A stretch of DNA of 33,724 bases from CAYLNK01 sp964384675 (GTDB lineage Bacteria; Acidobacteriota; Thermoanaerobaculia; UBA5066), in assembly GCA_964384675.1 (NCBI GenBank), contig CAYLNK010000031.1:1-33724 (forward strand), read 5' to 3'. The notes under the pieces are model-generated. The model worked only from the letters and a program-made list of their open reading frames with translations, ran no database searches and was not told the origin of the DNA. The translations under genes and the position numbers were made by a program. Within the stretch, counting starts at the first letter, position 1. The number at the start of each line of letters is the position of its first letter. Below, one piece after another: positions 18,163 through 27,909 of this stretch.

Positions 18163-18263
18163 CGGCCGTGACCTCCTTGGCGTTCTCGCCAGCCTGCAAG
18201 CAGGTGTCGTGCCGCCGGAGAGGAGTGTGGGACGGGGTCGCGTATCCCACGTGAAGGCGATCG

Positions 18264-18297
18264 AAAAACGAAGGCCCGGGTCAAACGACCCGGGCCT
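18264..18297 (-). terminator. Intrinsic terminator of the Spy-like gene
   Basis: On the minus strand, a perfect 11-bp stem AGGCCCGGGTC/GACCCGGGCCT with a 4-nt GTTT loop is followed by TCGTTTTT. It begins about 25 bp after the stop of the Spy-like gene. It is the clearest rho-independent terminator in the window. Confidence 0.8.
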
Positions 18298-18321
18298 CGG
18301 CGGACCGTGAGGGTGAAGCTG

Positions 18322-18804
18322 CTATTCGTCGCTCGCGGGACCGCCCTCCGGCGGGCCGAAGCGCCCCATCCGGCCTCGCGCCCCGGCGCGGAATCCGGCG
18401 AGCTTGGCCTTCTGCTCCGGTGTCAGAAGGGCCTCCAGCGCCTCTCTGGCCTTCGTCATCTCGGCCTTGATCGTCTCGCGGTCCTTCTGGACCTTCAGAT
18501 ACGCCGAGCCGATTCCCGACAGGTTCTTCGGATCGGCGGCGGCGGCGCGGAGCGCCTCGTGGTCCGCCTTCATCTGCTCCCGCAGGCCCTGCATCACGGG
18601 CCGCTGCTTCTCGAGCAGGTCCCGCACCTGGGTCTTCTGCGCGTCCGTCAGGTCCAGGGACCCGAGGGCGGCGCGGATCCCGCGGGCCCGCATCCCCATC
18701 CGCATCCCCATCCGGCCGTGGTCACCGGCCTCCATCGCGCTCGCCCCACCCAGCCCCAGCGCCAGGAGCCCCGTCAGCAGGATCGCTCTCGTCTTGGTGG
18801 TCAT
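18322..18804 (-). CDS. Spy/CpxP-family LTxxQ periplasmic protein
   Basis: A 160-residue exported protein. Start ATG 18804 has AGGAGA 6 bp upstream; the longer open frame to 19320 is not used. A signal peptide (AILLTGLLALGLGGASA) is followed by a Met/Gly/Arg-rich stretch (GRMGMRMGMRARG) and an all-helical region with both LTxxQ motifs: LDLTDAQKTQVRDLLEKQR and LLTPEQKAKLAGF. These are the signature of Spy, CpxP and the metal-resistance CnrX/ZraP relatives, which act as periplasmic chaperones or metal sensors. The Met-rich segment could bind Cu(I) or another soft metal, which is inference. No two-component partner lies beside it. Confidence 0.85.
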   Translation of the reverse strand: MTTKTRAILLTGLLALGLGGASAMEAGDHGRMGMRMGMRARGIRAALGSLDLTDAQKTQVRDLLEKQRPVMQGLREQMKADHEALRAAAADPKNLSGIGSAYLKVQKDRETIKAEMTKAREALEALLTPEQKAKLAGFRAGARGRMGRFGPPEGGPASDE

Positions 18805-18919
18805 CGTCGTTCTCCTCTCGCGTCGCGCCCCCCGGGTCGGCCGGCGCACCTGAAGAGACGCAGGCCGACAGGTTGCGTTTACATCCGGTGGTCCGGGGCC
18901 ACGATAGGATCCGCTGGCT
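18805..18919. other. Divergent intergenic region (Spy-like / methyltransferase)
   Basis: 115 bp between divergent genes. On the plus strand TAGGAT (18905-18910) ends 9 bp before the methyltransferase TTG and could be its -10 box; AGGA in the same stretch could alternatively be a ribosome binding site. Confidence 0.4.
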
Positions 18920-19570
18920 TTGCGCATTATTTCTCCGCTGGCGCGGTCGCTGGGCCGGCGCTTCCTCGGCCGTGGCAAGCCGAAGACGACGGAGTTCTGG
19001 CAGGGGCAGTACCGGAGCGGGTGCTGGGACCGGCTGGGCTCGGAGCACGAGCAGCCCCGGTACACCCTCCTCGCCTCCCTGATCAGGCGCTTCGCGCCGC
19101 CCGGCTCGGCGGTGCTCGAGGCCGGCTGCGGGACCGGCATCCTGGCCGGGCACCTGGCGGGGAGCGGCCTGCGGTACACGGGATTCGACCTCGCCGGGGC
19201 CGCGATCGACGAGGCTCGGGAGCGCCGGGGAGGCGAGGGCGACTTCTTCGTCGGCAACGCCGATGCGTGCCCGCCGGACCGGGCCCGCTCCGGGGGACCG
19301 TACGGGGCGATCGTGTTCAACGAGGTCGTCTACTACTTCGGCGACCCCGCGGCCACGATGGCCGGCTACGAGCCTCTCCTCGCCGAGGGCGGGGTGTTCG
19401 CCGTCTCGGTCTGGAACCCGGATCGATGGTCCGCGATGCTCCGCCGGATCGAGAAGAGGCAGGAGACCCGGCTCGCCCTGCGGGTCGGCCCTGAAGGTCG
19501 GAAGCCGTGGCGGATCAGCATCCTGGCGCCTCGCATCCGCACGGCGGGTGTCGGGAGCACGGCGGGTTGA
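18920..19570 (+). CDS. Class I SAM-dependent methyltransferase
   Basis: A 216-residue protein from TTG 18920. The Rossmann motif I VLEAGCGTGILAGHL lies at 65-79, followed by YTGFDLAGAAIDEARER (motif II acidic loop), DFFVGNADACPPD, and the motif IV-like YGAIVFNEVVYYFGDPAATMAGYEPLLAEGGVFAVSVWN. This is typical of methyltransferase_11/25 enzymes acting on small molecules or lipids. The N-terminal TTEFWQGQYRSGCWDRL helix resembles UbiE/ubiquinone-like methyltransferases, but the substrate is unknown. The C-terminal 40 residues (RRIEKRQETRLALRVG...) are poorly conserved. It is followed 69 bp later by the topoisomerase gene on the same strand. Confidence 0.85.
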   Translation: MRIISPLARSLGRRFLGRGKPKTTEFWQGQYRSGCWDRLGSEHEQPRYTLLASLIRRFAPPGSAVLEAGCGTGILAGHLAGSGLRYTGFDLAGAAIDEARERRGGEGDFFVGNADACPPDRARSGGPYGAIVFNEVVYYFGDPAATMAGYEPLLAEGGVFAVSVWNPDRWSAMLRRIEKRQETRLALRVGPEGRKPWRISILAPRIRTAGVGSTAG

Positions 19571-19639
19571 CCTCGCCGGACCCGCCCGCTACCGTCGCGC
19601 GGCTCCGCGACCCCGCGTGAGCCGCAGGAGACGAACCGC

Positions 19640-21961
<2,322 letters not shown>

Positions 21962-21980
21962 ACTGAGACGGGAGGTCCGC

Positions 21981-22829
21981 TTGGAAGTCGTCCTCGCCGA
22001 GAAGTACGGGTTCTGCGCCGGCGTGCGGGTGGCCGACAAGCTGGTGCGCCTGGCCGCCGGTCGCGGCCTCTCCGGTGCGATCCTCGGGCAGGTGGTGCAC
22101 AACGAGAGCGTCGAGTCGGAGATGGCCCGGCTCGGCTTCCCGACCGTCCACTCGCTCGCCGAGGCGCGCGCGCACGACGGGCGCGTCGTCTTCTCGGCGC
22201 ACGGAGTCGCCCCGTCGGTGCGGACGGAGGCCCAGTCTCTCGGGCTCGCGGCCATCGACACGACCTGCAAGTTCGTGACCGACATCCACAAGGAGATCGA
22301 GCGGTCCCTCGCGGCCGGGGCGTTCATCGCGATCCTCGGGCAGAAGGACCACCGCGAGGTGATCGGCTATACGAAGGACCTCGACCCGCTCCGCTACGCC
22401 GTCTTCTACGGCGTGGACGAGGTGCGCGAGTTCGACTGGACCGGCGTCCCCGCCGTCAAGGTGATCTTCCAGACGACGATCAACGCCGAGCGCTTCGTCG
22501 AGCACGTGGAGGAGATCCGCAAGCGCGTGCCCGACACCCGGATCGCCGACACCGTCTGCTACGCCACGAAGGAGAACCAGGACGCGCTGCGGGCCCTCTG
22601 CGCCGACCCGGGGATCGACGCCATCGTCGTCATCGGCGGCAAGCACAGCAAGAACACCAAGGAGCTGGCCCGCATCGCCGAGGAGCAGAAGCCGACGTTC
22701 CTGATCGGCACCGCCGACGAGCTGGACGTCTCCCGCCTCGCCGGGATGCGCCGCGTGGGGATCTCCGCCGGCGCCTCGACGCCCGACTACGACGTCGAGG
22801 CGGTCGTGGCTCGGCTGCGCGAGCTGTGA
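21981..22829 (+). CDS. ispH: 4-hydroxy-3-methylbut-2-enyl diphosphate reductase (IspH/LytB)
   Basis: A 282-residue enzyme of the MEP isoprenoid pathway, reducing HMBPP to IPP and DMAPP with a [4Fe-4S] cluster. Start TTG 21981 is placed by a strong GGGAGG 5 bp upstream and by the conserved N-terminus EVVLAEKYGFCAGV. Cluster ligands Cys12, Cys96 (DTTCKFV) and Cys193 (DTVCYATKENQ) are present. Substrate-binding His40, His74 and catalytic Glu126 (KDHREVIG) fall at or next to their E. coli numbers. It lies 19 bp after the topoisomerase gene; its stop overlaps the GTG of the next gene. Its presence shows that the organism makes isoprenoids through the MEP route. Confidence 0.95.
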   Translation: MEVVLAEKYGFCAGVRVADKLVRLAAGRGLSGAILGQVVHNESVESEMARLGFPTVHSLAEARAHDGRVVFSAHGVAPSVRTEAQSLGLAAIDTTCKFVTDIHKEIERSLAAGAFIAILGQKDHREVIGYTKDLDPLRYAVFYGVDEVREFDWTGVPAVKVIFQTTINAERFVEHVEEIRKRVPDTRIADTVCYATKENQDALRALCADPGIDAIVVIGGKHSKNTKELARIAEEQKPTFLIGTADELDVSRLAGMRRVGISAGASTPDYDVEAVVARLREL

Positions 22830-24031
22830 CGCGGGGCCGCCGGCTCGCTTCCGCGGCCGGCGCGGTCGTCCTCGCGCTCTTCGCTCTGGAGGCCTCGTCC
22901 CGGGTCGCGCTCCGGGCGCTCCCGGCCGCCGGGGGGGCGGTGGCGCCGGCCGGCTCCGGGGACGCGCCATCGAGGCCGGTCGAGGCTCACCTGAAGGACC
23001 TCGCGGTCCATCCGTACCTGGGCTACGTGGCCGACCCGGACCGGACGCCCGGGATCTCCGCGGACGGCTTCCCCGGCGATCCCTTTCGGCCCGGCGCCGG
23101 CGGCGAGGCCGTCGTCGCGCTGATCGGCGGATCGGTGGCGAACCAGCTGGCGCTGACCCCGCACCTGGCCCGGGAGATCGCCCGTTCGGCCTGGGCCGGC
23201 GGGCGGCCGGTGCGGATCGTGAACCTGACGATGGGGGGCTATCGCCAGCCCCAGCAGCTCCTCGAGCTGACGTACCTCCTCGCGCGGGGCGCTCGTTTCG
23301 ACGCCGTGGTGTCGGTGGACGGCTTCAACGAGGTGGCGCTGCCCGTGGCGGAGAACGGGCCGAACGGCGTCTCGCTCTTCTACCCGCGGCAGTGGCACCT
23401 TCTCCTCGGGAGCGCCGGGAACCGCGAGCGGGACCTCCTGGTGGGACGGATCGCGGTGCTCGAGGACGAGCGGGCGGTCTGGGCGTGGCGGGGCTCCAGC
23501 TGGAGCGGGGCCGTGCGCCTCGTCGCCACGGCGGCGATCCGCCGTCTCGACGTCCGGCTTTCGGAGGCTCGCCTGCGTCTCGGCGAGACCCGATTCGACC
23601 CGTCGCGGCTCGACTACGCCCATCGCGGACCGCCCGCCCGGCCGGGCGTCGATCCGTACGAGGCGCTCGCGGGGCTGTGGGAGGAGAGCTCGCGCCAGAT
23701 GAGGAGCCTCTGCGCGGCGAATCGGATCGCCTACCGGCACGCGCTCCAGCCGAACCAGTACTTCCCGGCCGGCAAGCCGTTCGGAGAGGAGGAGCGGCGC
23801 GTGGCGCTCGACGAGCGGAGCCCGTACCGCGCGGGTGTCGTCGCGGGCTACCCGCGGCTCGTGGAGGCCGGCGCGCGCCTGAAGGCCTCCGGCGCACCGT
23901 TCGTCGACCTGACCGGCCTCTTCGCCGGCGACCCGGGCCCCGTCTACGGTGATACCTGCTGTCACTTCCTGGACGGCGGTCTCCGGCGGATCGCCGCGGC
24001 GATCGGTGCGCCTCAGAGCGTCGACAGGTAG
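22826..24031 (+). CDS. SGNH/GDSL-hydrolase-like, membrane-anchored protein
   Basis: A 401-residue protein whose GTG start overlaps the ispH stop (GTGA). An N-terminal hydrophobic segment (about 8-28, ASAAGAVVLALFALEASS) probably anchors it. Block I-like ALIGGSVANQLA places the candidate nucleophile at Ser103. VNLTMGGYRQPQQLLELTYLL and DAVVSVDGFNEVALP resemble blocks II-III (Gly and Asn oxyanion residues). DTCCHFLDGGLRRIAAAI near the C-terminus resembles the block V Asp-x-x-His, with a double cysteine in place of the usual spacing. Relatives act as acyl-esterases or O-acetyl transferases on surface polysaccharides, but the substrate here is unknown. The last 19 bp overlap the convergent PilZ gene. 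Confidence 0.75.
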   Translation: MTRGRRLASAAGAVVLALFALEASSRVALRALPAAGGAVAPAGSGDAPSRPVEAHLKDLAVHPYLGYVADPDRTPGISADGFPGDPFRPGAGGEAVVALIGGSVANQLALTPHLAREIARSAWAGGRPVRIVNLTMGGYRQPQQLLELTYLLARGARFDAVVSVDGFNEVALPVAENGPNGVSLFYPRQWHLLLGSAGNRERDLLVGRIAVLEDERAVWAWRGSSWSGAVRLVATAAIRRLDVRLSEARLRLGETRFDPSRLDYAHRGPPARPGVDPYEALAGLWEESSRQMRSLCAANRIAYRHALQPNQYFPAGKPFGEEERRVALDERSPYRAGVVAGYPRLVEAGARLKASGAPFVDLTGLFAGDPGPVYGDTCCHFLDGGLRRIAAAIGAPQSVDR

Positions 24032-24330
24032 CGGGTGTAGTCCTCGAAGTAGCCGACCAGCTCGAGGGAGAAGCCGGCGTGCTCGGTCGTGAACATCGGC
24101 GGCACCCGCTTGGCACGCACCACACGGCCGGTCACCTCGAGCTTCTTCCCGTCGTTCAGGTGGAGCCGGACCTTCAGGACGTCCCCGATCCGCGGCGTGC
24201 TCGGCGACGCGATGAAGAGCCCGGTGAAGGAGAGGTCCCAGGTGAATCCGGTGTGGCGGCCGCCCAGGGCGTCGTCGTAGTCCACGATCAGACGCCGCTT
24301 CTTCCTCGGGAAGGAGCGCTTCTCGGCCAT
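24013..24330 (-). CDS. PilZ-domain protein
   Basis: A 105-residue single-domain protein. The c-di-GMP-binding signature is present: the RKKRR stretch at 9-13 (RxxxR-like) and DLSFTGLFIASP (D/NxSxxG) about 20 residues later, followed by the beta-barrel (VLKVRLHLNDGKKLEVTGRVVRAKRV). Whether it really binds c-di-GMP depends on the exact arginine spacing. PilZ proteins of this size regulate motility or exopolysaccharide by protein-protein contact. It is divergent from the Ser/Thr kinase, with only 44 bp between start codons, and its 3' end overlaps the SGNH gene by 19 bp. Confidence 0.88.
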   Translation of the reverse strand: MAEKRSFPRKKRRLIVDYDDALGGRHTGFTWDLSFTGLFIASPSTPRIGDVLKVRLHLNDGKKLEVTGRVVRAKRVPPMFTTEHAGFSLELVGYFEDYTRYLSTL

Positions 24331-24350
24331 CGTCGGAGGTCTGTGCCCGG

Positions 24351-24368
24351 ATGATAGTCGGGTAGCAT
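24351..24368. promoter_or_regulatory. Divergent -10-like boxes for PilZ (-) and kinase (+)
   Basis: On the minus strand TATCAT (24356-24351) lies 20 bp before the PilZ ATG. On the plus strand TAGCAT (24363-24368) ends 6 bp before the kinase GTG, which would make the kinase mRNA leaderless. The two boxes are 6 bp apart, so the two promoters should interfere or be co-regulated. Confidence 0.4.
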
Positions 24369-24374
24369 CGAATC

Positions 24375-26132
24375 GTGGAGTCCGAACCGCGGGTCCGGCT
24401 GATCGAGCAGCTCCTCGGGGACCGCTTCGAGCTGCAGGAGCTCCTGGGGAAGGGGGGCTTCGCGACGGTCTATCGCGTGCGGAGCCGGAGCCTCGGGCGC
24501 TTCGAGGCGTTGAAGGTGCTCCACGACACCCACCCGGAGGACCCGGACTTCTCGCGCCGGTTCCAGCAGGAGGCCCGCGTCGCCGCCTCGCTCGAGCACC
24601 CGAACATCGCGAAGGTCTACGACTTCGGGCAGGTGGGCGGCCTGTTCTGGTACTCGATGCAGTGCATCGACGGCCCGACCGCCACGAAGAAGCTGCGGAC
24701 CGAGGGTCCGCTCCGCCAGGACGAGGCCGCCCGGATCGGAGCGGCCGTCCTCGACGCGCTCGACTACAGCCACCAGCAGGGGGTCATCCACCGGGACATC
24801 AAGCCGGACAACATCATCCAGGACCTGCGCGGGCACGTCTTCCTGATGGACTTCGGCGTCGCCAAGTCGGACCAGAACGTGGTGAAGACCCAGACCGGCT
24901 TCATCCTCGGCTCTCCGGCGTACGTCTCGCCCGAGCAGCTCCGCGGCGAGAAGCTGGACGGCCGGTCGGACCTCTACTCGGTCGGCGTCTCGCTGTACCA
25001 GCTCCTCGCCGACGCCTACCCGTTCACCGCCGAGGACCGGATGGGGCTCCTGATGCGGAGACTCACCGACGCGCCGGAGTCGCTCGCCTGGAAGCGGCCG
25101 GGGATCCACCCCCAGCTCGAGTCGATCGTCATGAAGTCGCTGGCGCGGGACCGCAACGCGCGGTTCGCGACGGCCGGCGAGATGCGGGACGCCCTCGAGG
25201 AGTACCTGGAGCGGCCCACGACGCAGATCGCGGTGGCGCCCGAGGACCGGACGATCTTCGTTCCGCCCGAGGCGGAGGAGGTCCCCGAGGACGAGGGCGT
25301 CGCCCCGACGACGCTCACGAAGCAGCTCGGCGGCGCGGGACCGACGCCGACCCAGGCGACCATCCGGCGCTCCACCGTCGTGCGCGGAGCGAGAGAGCCC
25401 GAGGCGGCCCGGCCCGACCCGCGAACCGAAGCGGTGGCGGAACCGGCGCCCCGCCCCGTCCCGCCGCCGCTACCGCCGCCGGTGAAGCGAATGCCCGTCA
25501 CGCGTCCGCGGGAGCCGGGCCCCCTCCGTCGCCTGGCCGTGCCGATCGGCGTCGGCGCCCTCGTCGTCGGGGCGGTGCTGACCGGTTTCCTGCTGCGGAA
25601 GCCGTCGGCAGCGGACCCGCTCATCGCCGCCACGCCGATCCCGACGCCGCCCCTCCCGCTCCCGACGGGCGTACTTCCGCCCGCGGAGCCGACCCTGCTG
25701 CCGACGCTGATCCCGCCGCCCACCGCCGTTCCGACCGAGGCGCCCCACCCGGAGCCGACGGACGTCCCGACCGTGCTCCCGACCGCGCGGCCCGTGCCCA
25801 CGCGGTCGATCGAGAAGCCGCGTCCGACCGAGCCCGTCACGCGTCGGGAGAGGAAGTACAGGCCGGAGGCCGAGCTCATCGACGCCGTGGTCCTGACGCC
25901 CGAGCAGAGGCAATCGTGCTCGCTGTCGAGCGTGGACTTCGCGATCAGGTTCGCCGACGACGGATCCCTCGCCGAGATCAAGCCGATGGTCTCGATCCCG
26001 CCGATTCCGGCTGCGTGCGTCAAGGTGGGCCGGCTCCTTCTCGACAGGAACTACCGCCTGAAGCCCCCCCGCGACACGGAGGGGCGGCCGATGGGCGGCA
26101 GCTTCGCCATTCCGGTGCCGCTCGGGGACTGA
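24375..26132 (+). CDS. Membrane Ser/Thr protein kinase with Pro-rich periplasmic part
   Basis: A 585-residue Hanks-type kinase from GTG 24375. Glycine loop GKGGFATV (25-32), Lys47, catalytic HRD at 139-141 with DIKPDN, DFG 159-161, GSPAYVSPEQ activation segment and DLYSVGVSLYQLL. A Thr/Pro-rich juxtamembrane linker (about 225-385) contains several TxxP/TLTKQ-like candidate autophosphorylation sites. One transmembrane helix lies at about 390-411 (VPIGVGALVVGAVLTGFLL). Outside are a Pro/Thr-rich spacer (LPTGVLPPAEPTLLPTL...) and a small C-terminal domain (about 500-585) with two cysteines (QSCSLSS, PAACVKV) that may form a disulfide and a TonB-C-like ending. No PASTA repeats are present. Ligand and targets are unknown. 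The OmpA lipoprotein follows after 48 bp. Confidence 0.92.
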   Translation: MESEPRVRLIEQLLGDRFELQELLGKGGFATVYRVRSRSLGRFEALKVLHDTHPEDPDFSRRFQQEARVAASLEHPNIAKVYDFGQVGGLFWYSMQCIDGPTATKKLRTEGPLRQDEAARIGAAVLDALDYSHQQGVIHRDIKPDNIIQDLRGHVFLMDFGVAKSDQNVVKTQTGFILGSPAYVSPEQLRGEKLDGRSDLYSVGVSLYQLLADAYPFTAEDRMGLLMRRLTDAPESLAWKRPGIHPQLESIVMKSLARDRNARFATAGEMRDALEEYLERPTTQIAVAPEDRTIFVPPEAEEVPEDEGVAPTTLTKQLGGAGPTPTQATIRRSTVVRGAREPEAARPDPRTEAVAEPAPRPVPPPLPPPVKRMPVTRPREPGPLRRLAVPIGVGALVVGAVLTGFLLRKPSAADPLIAATPIPTPPLPLPTGVLPPAEPTLLPTLIPPPTAVPTEAPHPEPTDVPTVLPTARPVPTRSIEKPRPTEPVTRRERKYRPEAELIDAVVLTPEQRQSCSLSSVDFAIRFADDGSLAEIKPMVSIPPIPAACVKVGRLLLDRNYRLKPPRDTEGRPMGGSFAIPVPLGD

Positions 26133-26149
26133 GGGCCACCGGCCGTCCT

Positions 26150-26155
26150 TATAAT
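26150..26155 (+). promoter_or_regulatory. Consensus -10 box upstream of OmpA-like lipoprotein
   Basis: TATAAT matches the sigma-70 consensus exactly and lies 25 bp before the lipoprotein ATG; CAGGAGACGCCG supplies the ribosome binding site. The -35 region would fall over the kinase stop codon and is poor. It suggests the lipoprotein has its own promoter. Confidence 0.55.
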
Positions 26156-26180
26156 CCGGCGACTCACACAGGAGACGCCG

Positions 26181-26864
26181 ATGAAGAGAACGCCCGTCCG
26201 CGCCGCCGCCCTCGGTCTCGCCCTCGCCCTTTCCACCGGCTGCGCCAAGACCGTGGAGCTCCGGATGGCCGTCGAGGTCACCTCCGCGCCCGAGAAGGCC
26301 AAGGTCCGGTTCAAGGGGAAGGACCTGGGCGAGACGCCGCAGAGGGTGGAGATCAAGACGTTCGAGGACCTCGAGACGATCGTGGCCACCAGCACCGATT
26401 TGGACGTGGTCGAGAAGCGGATACGGATCATGGCGCCAGACCAGGCGCAGGTGATCTTCCGGATGGGCAAGGGCGAGCAGGCCTCGCCCGTCGCCAAGAA
26501 GCTCGGGATCGAGCGGATCCTGATCTTCGACTACTCGGAGAAAGTGTCGTTCGACTCCGCCAAGTTCGACCTGAAGCCGGACGCCCTGCCGATCCTCAAC
26601 AAGCAGGCGGACATCCTGAACCAGTTCTTTCCGAAGGCGGTCATCCACATCTGCGGCTACACGGACGCCACCGGAGGCGACGACTTCAACCTGAAGCTCT
26701 CGCTGAAGCGGGCCGAGGCGGTGACGAACTACCTGCTCGCCCGAGGCGTCGCCAAGGAACGGGTCCAGGTGCACGGCTTCGGCAAGGAATACCCGGTCGA
26801 CAACAACAACACGCCGAGCGGCCGCGCCCTGAACCGCCGGACCGAGATCGCACTGCCGCAGTAG
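26181..26864 (+). CDS. OmpA-family lipoprotein with PEGA-like N-terminal region
   Basis: A 227-residue lipoprotein. Signal peptide with lipobox LSTGC, lipidated Cys21. Residues 28-95 (VTSAPEKAKVRFKGKDLGETPQRVEIKTFED) resemble a PEGA-type beta domain. Residues about 115-227 are an OmpA peptidoglycan-binding domain: VSFDSAKFDLKPDALPILNKQADIL, HICGYTDATGGDDFNLKLSLKRAEAVTNYL, and GKEYPVDNNNTPSGRALNRRTEI. The diaminopimelate-binding Asp and Arg positions (TDATG... and NRRTEI) are retained. It anchors outer membrane to peptidoglycan, as Pal does. Start ATG 26181 has AGGAGA 6 bp upstream. It is followed immediately by a hairpin-bearing tandem repeat. Confidence 0.92.
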   Translation: MKRTPVRAAALGLALALSTGCAKTVELRMAVEVTSAPEKAKVRFKGKDLGETPQRVEIKTFEDLETIVATSTDLDVVEKRIRIMAPDQAQVIFRMGKGEQASPVAKKLGIERILIFDYSEKVSFDSAKFDLKPDALPILNKQADILNQFFPKAVIHICGYTDATGGDDFNLKLSLKRAEAVTNYLLARGVAKERVQVHGFGKEYPVDNNNTPSGRALNRRTEIALPQ

Positions 26865-26867
26865 ATA

Positions 26868-26900
26868 GCGGGGGAGGACCGCCGCCCGGTCCTCCCCCGC
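26868..26900. terminator. Strong hairpin after OmpA-like gene (probable bidirectional terminator)
   Basis: GCGGGGGAGGACC pairs perfectly over 13 bp with GGTCCTCCCCCGC around a 7-nt loop (GCCGCCC), starting 3 bp after the lipoprotein stop. There is no T-run after it, so it may act with Rho or only as an mRNA-stabilising hairpin. The next genes are convergent, so termination from both sides is expected here. Confidence 0.5.
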
Positions 26901-27142
26901 GCCCCCACCTTTCGGCCGATTTGCTTTCCGGAGGACCGCCGCCCGGTCCTCCCCCGCGCCCCCACCTTTCGGCCGATTTGCTTTNNNNNNNNNNNNNNNN
27001 NNNNNNNNNNNNNNNNNNNNNNNNNNNNNNNNNNNNNNNNNNNNNNNNNNNNNNNNNNNNNNNNNNNNNNNNNNNNNNNNNNNNCCGGAGGACCGCCGCC
27101 CGGTCCTCCCCCGCGCCCCCACCTTTCGGCCGGCTTGCTCGG
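26873..27142. repeat. 57-bp tandem repeat array, interrupted by the assembly gap
   Basis: The unit begins GGAGGACCGCCGCCCGGTCC and ends CACCTTTCGGCCGATTTGC plus a few bases. Copies start at 26873, 26930 (period 57) and, after the N run, 27087. The third copy differs near its end (GGCTTGCTCGG in place of GATTTGCTTT). Each copy carries the 8-bp hairpin GGAGGACC/GGTCCTCC. The true copy number is hidden by the gap. Confidence 0.85.
26985..27084. other. Assembly gap (100 N)
   Basis: Exactly 100 unknown bases, the conventional placeholder for a scaffold gap of unknown size. It falls inside the tandem repeat array, which probably caused the break. Confidence 0.98.
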
Positions 27143-27150
27143 CTGCCTCG

Positions 27151-27879
27151 TCAGGTAGTCGGTGCGGGTTCCTCCGGCGGGTCCGCCAGCAGCGCCGTGA
27201 GGCGCTCCACGAGCGCACGCCCTTCGTCCTTCGCGTACGGCTTGGCGTAGAAGTCACCCAGGTCGAGCGGCGGGTGGATCTTGATCCGCGCGTGCCGGAA
27301 CAGCTTTCCGGGTAGCTGCTTGTGGAGGAGCAGGTCCCGGAAGCCGTCCACGCGCATCGGCACCGCGTACGCCTTCGTCCGGTGCAGGAGCTGCGCGATC
27401 CCCGGACGGATCGGCGCGTTCTTCTGGGTCGTCCCGGCGGGGAAGTGGAGGAGCCAGCCGGTCGCGATCGCCTCTTCCACCCGCGAGACGCCTTCCAGGT
27501 CCACGGGACGCTTCACGTCGACGCCGCCCTCCCGGAAGCTGCGCCGGAACGTGACGCCGCCCGCCTTCGTCAGGATCGCGGTCATCAGGTTCTTCCGCAT
27601 CGTCTCCTCGGCCGCCGAGAAGCGCAGGTACGGGTCCTCCATCGGGTACTGCTTCCGGACGTAGATCAGGTCGAAGAACGCGATCGCCTCGGTGAAGTAC
27701 GTCTGGTGGTTCGACAGGAAGACGACGCCGCGACGGGGGAGCGTGTCGAGCACCTCCTCACCGTCCACGTGCACCTGGTTCAGGAGGCGGAAGTACGGGA
27801 GCGTGAAGCCCAGCCCGAGGCTCGTGATCAGACCGCGGCGGACCCAGCGGTCCAGGAACGTCTGCTCGAGGTTCTTCAA
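27151..27879 (-). CDS. PlsC-like glycerophospholipid acyltransferase
   Basis: A 242-residue membrane-associated protein. It shows the LPLAT pattern: a hydrophobic N-terminus (LITSLGLGFTLPYF), motif I GVVFLSNHQTYFTEA (about 51-65), motif II-like KAGGVTFRR (about 105-113), motif III WLLHFPAGTTQ (about 142-152, usually FPEGTR) and motif IV-like KAYAVPMRVDGFRDL. In standard PlsC enzymes motif I is NHxxxxD; here the residue five after His58 is Thr63, with Glu64 next to it, and motif III has Ala for Glu. The protein therefore belongs to the superfamily but is divergent at the catalytic acid. It could acylate lysophospholipid or another acceptor. It converges on the OmpA gene across the repeat array. 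Confidence 0.8.
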   Translation of the reverse strand: MKNLEQTFLDRWVRRGLITSLGLGFTLPYFRLLNQVHVDGEEVLDTLPRRGVVFLSNHQTYFTEAIAFFDLIYVRKQYPMEDPYLRFSAAEETMRKNLMTAILTKAGGVTFRRSFREGGVDVKRPVDLEGVSRVEEAIATGWLLHFPAGTTQKNAPIRPGIAQLLHRTKAYAVPMRVDGFRDLLLHKQLPGKLFRHARIKIHPPLDLGDFYAKPYAKDEGRALVERLTALLADPPEEPAPTT

Positions 27880-27909
27880 CGGGCCGATTGTAGAAGAGGC
27901 CGGGTCGCG

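Noticed and set aside
26729..26965. Minus-strand ORF encoding a 19-residue periodic Arg/Gly-rich peptide
   Set aside because: The periodicity comes from the 57-bp repeat being a multiple of three. It overlaps the OmpA gene end and has no ribosome binding site or conserved composition.
26873..27142. CRISPR array
   Set aside because: The repeats are directly adjacent with no unique spacers, the unit is 57 bp with an internal terminator-like hairpin, and no cas genes are near.
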